Of a stretch of 28,853 bases of DNA, positions 23,694 through 28,853 are shown piece after piece (the stretch's first letter is position 1; every line of letters starts with the position of its first letter). The notes under the pieces are model-generated. The model was not told the origin of the DNA and searched no databases. It worked only from the letters and a program-made list of their open reading frames with translations. A program made the translations under genes and the position numbers. The stretch is from a virus: IMG/VR virus record IMGVR_UViG_3300027759_000326, positions 1-28,853 of that record; one strand, 5' to 3'.

Positions 23694-24592
23694 TGTTTGG
23701 ATACGCTGCCTTTGCTCAACCTACATTTGCTGGACTAGGTGGCAATTCGTTTGTACTTTCTTTAACTGAAGATATTGTTATGGCTGACGCAAGTAGCCAA
23801 GTCTTTGTATTTAATGAAGCCGTCTTTGAAAATGTAGTGATGGATGATATTGACGCTACAACAGGTGATTTCTTTGGGCTTATTAATGAATTTGTAGCGA
23901 TGAATGATGTTAATACTGTTACAGCTCAGTTTTCATCAAGCATTACAGAAGATTCAGTTTTAAACGATACACCAGCTATAGCAGCTCAGTTTGCAGTAAG
24001 TAAGACAGAAGACGCAGTTATGGACGATGTAAGAGATGTTTATTTTGCAGCGTTACAAGAGCGTGTTGAACCATTTACGATGGATGATATAAGAAGTATA
24101 GCAGCTCAGTTTATAGCGTCACAAACAGAAAATGTAGACCTTGCTGATACACAAAGTATTACGGCTCAGTTTGCACAAAGTATTGTAGAAGACATGACGA
24201 TGGCAGATGCTTATGTAGCTATAACTAACTTTTTAGTTTCAAGAAATGAAGACATTACAATGGCAGATATTTTAACCATTGTCCAAGGGTTCTTCTTTAC
24301 AATTACAGAGAATCTAAACGCTGCTGATGCAAATACAGCTATTACCAACTTTAATGTATCTTTAACAGAGAACTCTAACTTAGAGGATACGACTACAGTT
24401 ACAGCTGCATTCCAAGCTTCTATTGTTGAAACATTTGCACTATTAGATTCCCAATTCCCTCGTGGATGGTTTAAAATAAACGATGACCAATCTGTTACTT
24501 GGGCAGCGATAAACAATGATAATTCAGTATCTTGGACTGAAATTAATAACAATGTACCTACTTCATGGACAGATATAAATAATACTCAATAA
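23693..24592 (+). CDS. Repeat protein: twelve 20-residue Glu/Asp repeats plus four 11-residue Trp repeats
   Basis: The 299-aa product is almost entirely repetitive. From residue 21 to 252 the unit is exactly 20 residues with no indel: Glu at 26, 46, and so on to 246, Asp at 32, 52, and so on to 252, and Phe at the end of nearly all units (40, 60, 80, 100, 140 and so on). The C-terminus has Trp at 259, 270, 281 and 292, each followed by an IN(N/D) at +3. Such perfect phasing suggests a beta-solenoid or stacked fibre shaft with acidic ladders. It lies among fibre genes (start overlaps the upstream stop), so it is probably a fibre shaft. No enzymatic motif. Confidence 0.85.
   Translation: MFGYAAFAQPTFAGLGGNSFVLSLTEDIVMADASSQVFVFNEAVFENVVMDDIDATTGDFFGLINEFVAMNDVNTVTAQFSSSITEDSVLNDTPAIAAQFAVSKTEDAVMDDVRDVYFAALQERVEPFTMDDIRSIAAQFIASQTENVDLADTQSITAQFAQSIVEDMTMADAYVAITNFLVSRNEDITMADILTIVQGFFFTITENLNAADANTAITNFNVSLTENSNLEDTTTVTAAFQASIVETFALLDSQFPRGWFKINDDQSVTWAAINNDNSVSWTEINNNVPTSWTDINNTQ
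23768..24448 (+). repeat. 12 x 20-residue (60-nt) coding repeat
   Basis: The DNA equivalent of residues 26-252 of the repeat protein. The protein period is exact (20 residues, invariant Glu and Asp six residues apart). The nucleotide repeats have diverged, so the phasing is maintained at protein level rather than by recent duplication. GCTCAGTTT recurs in several units. Confidence 0.85.
24467..24589 (+). repeat. 4 x 11-residue Trp-Ile-Asn coding repeat
   Basis: Residues 259-299: W-x2-I-N-[ND] four times at an exact spacing of 11 residues. The last copy is truncated at the C-terminus. Confidence 0.8.
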
Positions 24593-24601
24593 GGACACAT
24601 T

Positions 24602-25987
24602 ATGGCATCAACCTATTCAACCTCGTTAAAACTCACTCTCATTGGAGATGGTGAACAGGCTGGTACCTGGGGATCAACTACCAATAATAATTTAAACTTA
24701 GTAGAACAAGCTATTACAGGTGTAGACGGTATTGATCTTACAGGCCTTACGACTTATACACTTTCTAACTATAACGGCACCACAGATGAAGCTAGAAATG
24801 CCGTATTATTATTTAAAGGAACTCCATCAGCTACTGTAACTATTACTGCACCATTACAAAATAAATTTTATATTGTAAAAAATGCTACAGCCCAAACAAT
24901 TACAATGTCAGCTTCTGGAGGATCTATATCTTTATCAATTCCAGCTGGTGTAACAGCTCAAGTATATTGTGATTCAACAAATGAATCTGGTACAGGTACT
25001 GGATTTTATTCAGCACAAACAGGATCTGCTGGTAACTTTACAGTTAATGGTAATTTATCTGTTACTGGAGCTCAAGTTAATACAGGAAACTTTTTAGCTG
25101 CTGGTGTTTTAGGTGCCTATACTGCAGCATCATTTACAGGCGGTATTAGTAATGGATCTGGTGCAGCAGGTACAGTTCTTAATATATCTGCAGTAGCAAG
25201 TGGCACTATATTTATAGGTCAAAGAGTTACTGGTTCTGGTGTAACATCTGGAACGCTTATTACTGGATTTGGCACAGGGTCTGGTGGTGCTGGAACTTAT
25301 ACAGTCAATACATCTCAACTTGTTAGTGCTAGCACATCATTAACTGGTGCAGCTAGTGCGATTGCAACAACCCCAGCATCTGGTGACAATTCAGTTAATA
25401 TTGCTACAACAGCATTTGTACAATCATCTGTAGGCACTTTAGGCACTATGGCTTCTCAAAACGCAAGCTCAGTTGCTATTACTGGTGGTGCAATTAATGG
25501 AACAACAATAGGCGCAACTACTGCATCAACGGGTGCTTTTACAACATTATCTGCTAATTCAACAACAGCTATTACAGGCGCTTTATCTATTAGTAATTTA
25601 ATTACTGCTGGCGAAAAAACAACTGTATCTGCCACAGCAGCTTCTAGCACAGTTCAATTTGATATTTTAACTCAAGGTGTTTTATATTATACAACTAATG
25701 CATCAGGTAACTGGACACTCAATGTAAGAGGTAATAGCAGTACTACACTAGACAGTGTTATGGCTGTAGGAGAAACAAGAACTATTACATTCTTAGCTAC
25801 ACAAGGCAGTACGGCTTATTATCAATCAGCGCTTACTATAGATGGTACTTCAGTAACACCTAAATGGCAAAATGGAATAGCACCATCTTCAGGAAATGCA
25901 AGTGGAATTGATATTTATGTTCTTAGTATCGTTAAAACTGCATCTGCTACATTTACAGTTTTAGAATCACAAACTAAATTTTCATAA
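24602..25987 (+). CDS. Tail fibre with GEQAGTWG N-terminal domain
   Basis: The 461-aa fibre begins with the well-known phage block [20 protein letters not shown] at 8-27, followed by [12 protein letters not shown] beta region (about 50-130) then carries [16 protein letters not shown] shaft has an [19 protein letters not shown] module near 185 and [19 protein letters not shown] at about 290-308. The C-terminal domain has [37 protein letters not shown] and a final [10 protein letters not shown]. These N- and C-terminal blocks recur together in environmental phage fibres. AAGGA precedes the ATG. Receptor is unknown. Confidence 0.85.
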   Translation: MASTYSTSLKLTLIGDGEQAGTWGSTTNNNLNLVEQAITGVDGIDLTGLTTYTLSNYNGTTDEARNAVLLFKGTPSATVTITAPLQNKFYIVKNATAQTITMSASGGSISLSIPAGVTAQVYCDSTNESGTGTGFYSAQTGSAGNFTVNGNLSVTGAQVNTGNFLAAGVLGAYTAASFTGGISNGSGAAGTVLNISAVASGTIFIGQRVTGSGVTSGTLITGFGTGSGGAGTYTVNTSQLVSASTSLTGAASAIATTPASGDNSVNIATTAFVQSSVGTLGTMASQNASSVAITGGAINGTTIGATTASTGAFTTLSANSTTAITGALSISNLITAGEKTTVSATAASSTVQFDILTQGVLYYTTNASGNWTLNVRGNSSTTLDSVMAVGETRTITFLATQGSTAYYQSALTIDGTSVTPKWQNGIAPSSGNASGIDIYVLSIVKTASATFTVLESQTKFS

Positions 25988-25995
25988 GGATTAAA

Positions 25996-26598
25996 ATGCC
26001 TTTAAATATAACAACAGGTGCTTTATCCGCTAGGGGCTTTGGTTTTGCTGGAAATGGACTTGTAAGATTTACTACAGGCGCTGAACAAACAGCAAGTGTT
26101 TCTGGAACTACAACTATTAGTTTAGCCGATGGAAATATTATGACTGGATCTCTTATTAACTCTAGTAGTGCTCAGTCTATTCGCTATAAAGCCCTTACTG
26201 TAAGTAATTCCGTTGGATTATATGGAGCTAGCCAAACATCAAGCTACGCTAATTGTGATGGAGGATCATACAATACTACGGAATTATCTAGTGGATACAT
26301 TGGAAGCGGAAGATATTTAGTTGATGATGGAGAAGGAAGATATACTGGTAGTGGCGCTTTTTATTATAAATCATTTAGCCTTTCATACTACAATACATTA
26401 AGCTGGAGCTCATCTTCTTTAACTTCTGTAGTGCAATCTAATCAATGGACAGATGTTCCAAGCACTTCAGTAACAAACAGTACAACAGTAAATATATGTA
26501 CAGGACAAACCTATTATGTAGGTAGTGGAAGATGTGGTCGTCTAACTTACGCAGATATTAATCATCAGATTTATTATAGAACTCTTACGGTTTCTTAG
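25996..26598 (+). CDS. Beta-rich tail-tip protein, unknown
   Basis: The 200-aa product begins MPLNITTGALSARGFGFAG. The rest is Ser/Thr/Gly/Tyr-rich beta without charged clusters, with a central Tyr-rich segment and two or three Cys (about residues 90, 168 and 180) near the middle and end. The Tyr/Ser-rich surface composition and its place at the end of the fibre array fit a receptor-contacting tip. It is preceded by AAGGA. The stop (TAG) overlaps the GTG start of the next gene. Confidence 0.7.
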   Translation: MPLNITTGALSARGFGFAGNGLVRFTTGAEQTASVSGTTTISLADGNIMTGSLINSSSAQSIRYKALTVSNSVGLYGASQTSSYANCDGGSYNTTELSSGYIGSGRYLVDDGEGRYTGSGAFYYKSFSLSYYNTLSWSSSSLTSVVQSNQWTDVPSTSVTNSTTVNICTGQTYYVGSGRCGRLTYADINHQIYYRTLTVS

Positions 26599-26861
26599 TG
26601 TTTGTTATTTACGATAAAAAAACAGGTTATGTCAAAATGACTTGTACAGAAATGCCAGTATTTAGTTTTAATTTTGCAGATAATTGGCGAGATAACTATG
26701 AATTAGATGAGTTTCCTTTAACTGAGTTTATACATTTAACGGAATATTTTTTAAGAGTAGAAGATAAAAAGCTAAAGATTATAGGAAAATTAACAGATTT
26801 AAAAGAACAAGGCTTACCATATGAATATACTGGTTTTGCCCCATTATTTAAAGAGGAATAA
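26598..26861 (+). CDS. Small protein, tandem paralogue A
   Basis: The start is GTG at 26598, overlapping the upstream TAG, without a clear ribosome site, so translation is likely by re-initiation. The 87-aa product begins MFVIYDKKTGYVKMTCTE and has a FLRVEDKKLKIIGKLTDL block near 52-69. Both halves parallel the next gene (MFVLACKESKCVQLICSE and FLKVINGDLVDLG). Two small coupled paralogues after a tip gene suggest fibre assembly or capping factors; no family recognised. Confidence 0.7.
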   Translation: MFVIYDKKTGYVKMTCTEMPVFSFNFADNWRDNYELDEFPLTEFIHLTEYFLRVEDKKLKIIGKLTDLKEQGLPYEYTGFAPLFKEE

Positions 26862-26862
26862 A

Positions 26863-27117
26863 ATGTTTGTACTTGCATGTAAAGAATCAAAATGTGTTCA
26901 ATTAATTTGTAGCGAAGATCCTCGTATTGTTATGGTACTGGTATCTGATGTTGAAATTAATTTTGATATTATTGAATTTGCTGATAAGACTCCAGAACAA
27001 TATGTTGGTAAATTTTTAAAAGTTATTAATGGAGATCTTGTTGATTTGGGTTATACGTCTGAGCTAGAAAAAGAAGGTAAGCTTGAAGGCTGTGGCGATT
27101 GCCCACCATACGCTTAA
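26863..27117 (+). CDS. Small protein, tandem paralogue B
   Basis: The start is the ATG at 26863, 6 bases after AAGAGG; an in-frame ATG at 26821 lies inside the upstream gene. The 84-aa product resembles its neighbour in layout: MFVLACKESKCVQLICSED opening, IEFADKTPEQYVGKFLKV middle. A Cys-containing tail CGDCPPYA is absent from paralogue A. The CxxC could bind metal or form a disulfide. Function is inferred only from location after the last tip gene. Confidence 0.7.
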   Translation: MFVLACKESKCVQLICSEDPRIVMVLVSDVEINFDIIEFADKTPEQYVGKFLKVINGDLVDLGYTSELEKEGKLEGCGDCPPYA

Positions 27118-27125
27118 GGACTCAT

Positions 27126-27593
27126 ATGAAAATATTAATTGGAATTTTATTAACACTTTGCTTACTTTGGTGTGTGCACAATGCTCATGCTGAAACAACA
27201 ATTATTCAAAACAAAGGTATGCCAGTACAGAGTGCTATGGCACCTAGTATGTCTGCATTTTCACAAGATGTTTGTGCAGTTCCTATATCAGGTGCGGGTA
27301 ACTTTGGTGTAGTGTCGTTATCAGGCGGTACTGTGGTGCTAGATCAGAACTGCGTTAAGATTAAGTTAGCAAAAACATTAAATGATTTAGGACTTAAAGT
27401 AGCTGCCGTATCAGTGCTATGCCAAGACCCAACAGTTTGGGATGCAATGGAAATGTCAGGTTCACCATGTCCTATGGGTGGTGCTGTAGGTCAAGCCGCT
27501 AAGAAAGCTTGGTTCACTAAGTATCCTGAAAGGTTTAAAAAATTATATGGTGAGGATTACAACATTCCTTCTTTGCCTCCTACTAGAGAGTAA
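27126..27593 (+). CDS. Secreted protein with Sec signal peptide, unknown
   Basis: The start is the ATG at 27126, 5 bases after AAGGA; the longer in-frame ORF from 27099 lacks such a site. The 155-aa product has a clear signal peptide (MKILIGILLTLCLLWCVHNA, cleavage expected after AHA at residue 22). The mature part has Cys near 46, 67, 91 and 106, with VCAVPISGAGNFGVVSLSGG and VLCQDPTVWDAMEMSGSPC. It probably acts in the periplasm of a Gram-negative host. The last 47 bases overlap the next gene. Confidence 0.78.
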   Translation: MKILIGILLTLCLLWCVHNAHAETTIIQNKGMPVQSAMAPSMSAFSQDVCAVPISGAGNFGVVSLSGGTVVLDQNCVKIKLAKTLNDLGLKVAAVSVLCQDPTVWDAMEMSGSPCPMGGAVGQAAKKAWFTKYPERFKKLYGEDYNIPSLPPTRE

Positions 27594-28587
27594 TGCGTAT
27601 GCTTGGTATTGTAACTACGTTCCGCAACAAGGTACAGGCTATGTTACAAACCTTGCCTGTTATGGTATTGACAATCAAAGCGCATTGTCTCAAGCTTGGT
27701 GCCCTACGCACCCTAATGATCCCATATGTGGATTTTATTACCAACCAGTTTGCCAAAATCAAACAGAGTATCAGTCACTTGGTTGCTTACCTCATTTCTC
27801 AGGTGCTATTAATCAAAGTAGGTCTTATGCTTGTACTTCACAAAGTTGGACAGCTTGGACAACAACTTCTGATAACTGTACGCCAGATCCTCCAACGTGC
27901 ATACAAAGCACTGAAACGAGGCAACTAACATGCCAAGCTGGTTACGAAGGATTATTACAGGAGCAAAGGAATTCAATTTGCTCGGATCCGTATGGTTCTC
28001 CAACTTGGACAGCTTGGTTGGAAACGTCCAATACTTGCAAGATGACGGCAACGAACATAAACAATCCGACATCGCCAATCAGTCCGATCAGTCCAACGAA
28101 TCCAAACAGTGTGATAAATCAACAAGTCACAACTGCGCCAGCACCCCAAATAGAACCTGTAACTGTTCAGGATCTGAGTGCATTACCAACGGGGAATCTG
28201 GATACTACTTTGGCAGCAACACCAGCAAAAAGCGAGGTAAGTGGAACGACATCTGCACCAAGCCCCGCAAGTACTACGATGACATCGGGTACAGATAAAA
28301 AAGATACACCTAAAGGAGTTGATATTCCTAAAGGTAAAGATATAGTACCAGGCTTTGGCATAGTAATGTCAATGCAATTTTTAAATGCTGGTTACAATAT
28401 GCAACAAGAACAAATGAAAGAATATATTAACTTAATACAGGAAGAAGATTATGGCAGACAACAAAACATACTCCTTGAATTTATCAGCGCAAATGATACT
28501 GGGGATCGCCTGTTCAGTGCTAGTGCCATTAGGTGGCGCAGTATACTACGGGATAACCCTCTTCAACGATTTGACAGGGACGATTGA
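27547..28587 (+). CDS. Secreted protein with two TSP1-like Cys/Trp repeats
   Basis: The 346-aa product has a signal peptide (residues 1-19, hydrophobic core TTFLLCLLLE, cleavage after AYA). Residues 69-111 and 118-164 are two repeats with matching Cys spacing (C-x10-C-x15-C) and WTAW seven residues before the last Cys, reminiscent of thrombospondin type-1. A Pro/Ser/Thr-rich linker follows (170-245). The C-terminal part, about 265-346, begins DIVPGFGIVMSMQFL. The first 47 bases overlap the upstream gene and the last 137 overlap the next, both in other frames. Adhesin, host-surface or lysis role are all possible. Confidence 0.72.
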   Translation: MVRITTFLLCLLLESNAYAWYCNYVPQQGTGYVTNLACYGIDNQSALSQAWCPTHPNDPICGFYYQPVCQNQTEYQSLGCLPHFSGAINQSRSYACTSQSWTAWTTTSDNCTPDPPTCIQSTETRQLTCQAGYEGLLQEQRNSICSDPYGSPTWTAWLETSNTCKMTATNINNPTSPISPISPTNPNSVINQQVTTAPAPQIEPVTVQDLSALPTGNLDTTLAATPAKSEVSGTTSAPSPASTTMTSGTDKKDTPKGVDIPKGKDIVPGFGIVMSMQFLNAGYNMQQEQMKEYINLIQEEDYGRQQNILLEFISANDTGDRLFSASAIRWRSILRDNPLQRFDRDD

Positions 28588-28846
28588 AGAAGTTAAAAAA
28601 ATGTCTAGTGTAGAAACTAGAATCGTAGTATTAGAAGATAGATCAAAATCAACAGAGCGTCAATTAGTAGATGTTATGATGTCTAACAATCGTGCATTAG
28701 AAAAAGCAAATGAAGCTTACGGTAAGGCTATTGAAGCTAATAGTGTAGCTAAAGGTACTGCAGACAAAGTAACAGACACAGTTGCTAATGTTAAAGATGA
28801 AATGAAACAATTAAGAAAGGCAATGGTTAATCCATTGAATAACTAA
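28451..28846 (+). CDS. Membrane-anchored coiled-coil protein (holin or i-spanin-like)
   Basis: The 131-aa product has a short polar N-terminus, a membrane segment at about 14-34 (MILGIACSVLVPLGGAVYYG), then a long charged coiled coil (about 40-125). That N-in signal-anchor plus coiled coil topology is that of inner-membrane spanins, or of membrane-anchored phage proteins of the same group as holin-adjacent genes. The ATG follows AGGAAGAAG within the upstream gene. The overlap of 137 bases is large; the membrane segment would be lost if translation began downstream at MSSVETR. No outer-membrane partner lipoprotein is visible. Confidence 0.72.
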   Translation: MADNKTYSLNLSAQMILGIACSVLVPLGGAVYYGITLFNDLTGTIEEVKKMSSVETRIVVLEDRSKSTERQLVDVMMSNNRALEKANEAYGKAIEANSVAKGTADKVTDTVANVKDEMKQLRKAMVNPLNN

Positions 28847-28853
28847 TATGCTA

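Noticed and set aside
27930-28298. 122-aa ORF within the TSP-like gene (also 27593-27928)
   Set aside because: It lacks a ribosome site and recognisable composition, while the overlapping frame has a signal peptide and ordered Cys repeats.
28848-28853. ATG CTA at the right edge, possible start of the next gene
   Set aside because: Only two codons are visible and no strong ribosome site is present, so no product can be supported.

Overview
This window is a stretch of an AT-rich tailed-phage genome (Caudoviricetes). It holds the packaging, head and connector genes, a very large tail-fibre region and the start of what looks like a lysis or late accessory region. Every gene I can support is on the + strand, tightly packed, often overlapping by ATGA or TAATG, and most have an AAGGAG-type ribosome site. 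There are two conserved head-to-tail connector proteins but no tape measure, sheath or long tail-tube gene, so a short-tailed (podovirus-like) virion is the best inference. The relatives I recognise are mostly environmental phages. Sec signal peptides and a lysis-like region suggest a Gram-negative host, but I cannot name it.

Layout. 1-796: the tail of an unknown proline-rich protein, a two-helix membrane protein, a 50-aa protein and a stand-alone LexA-type winged helix where a small terminase would be expected. 789-8353: large terminase, P22-type portal, a small helical protein, a GroES-like co-chaperonin, a probable scaffold, a small virion protein, a decoration-like protein and the major capsid protein, closed by a strong UUCG-loop terminator. 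8354-8544: a 191-nt non-coding leader with several possible RNA stems, the only sizeable non-coding gap. 8545-11187: two beta-rich virion proteins, an XhlA-like membrane protein, four consecutive very basic small proteins sharing short GGK and RGKTRG-type motifs, and a 21-codon cationic amphipathic peptide. 11195-15083: connector and adaptor proteins, a zinc-ribbon protein, two more small basic or Gly-rich proteins and two beta-rich tail proteins. 15093-26598: about 11.5 kb of fibre and adhesin genes (GGTG-repeat fibre, carbohydrate-binding-like tip, C1q-like tip, three Gly-rich adhesin paralogues, a 20-residue-repeat protein, and others). Small helper-like genes are interspersed and one HNH/NUMOD homing endonuclease is inserted. 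26598-28846: two tandem small paralogues, then three overlapping genes encoding a secreted Cys-containing protein, a secreted protein with two TSP1-like Cys/Trp repeats, and a membrane-anchored coiled-coil protein of i-spanin or holin topology.

How the parts work together: terminase and portal package DNA into a shell built from capsid, scaffold and decoration proteins, possibly folded with the phage's own GroES-like partner. The connectors attach the tail, and the fibre array provides several alternative or co-displayed receptor-binding tips. The observations most worth following are the 21-aa cationic peptide, the perfectly phased Glu/Asp 20-residue repeat protein, the family of small basic proteins with shared tags, and the structured leader after the capsid gene.
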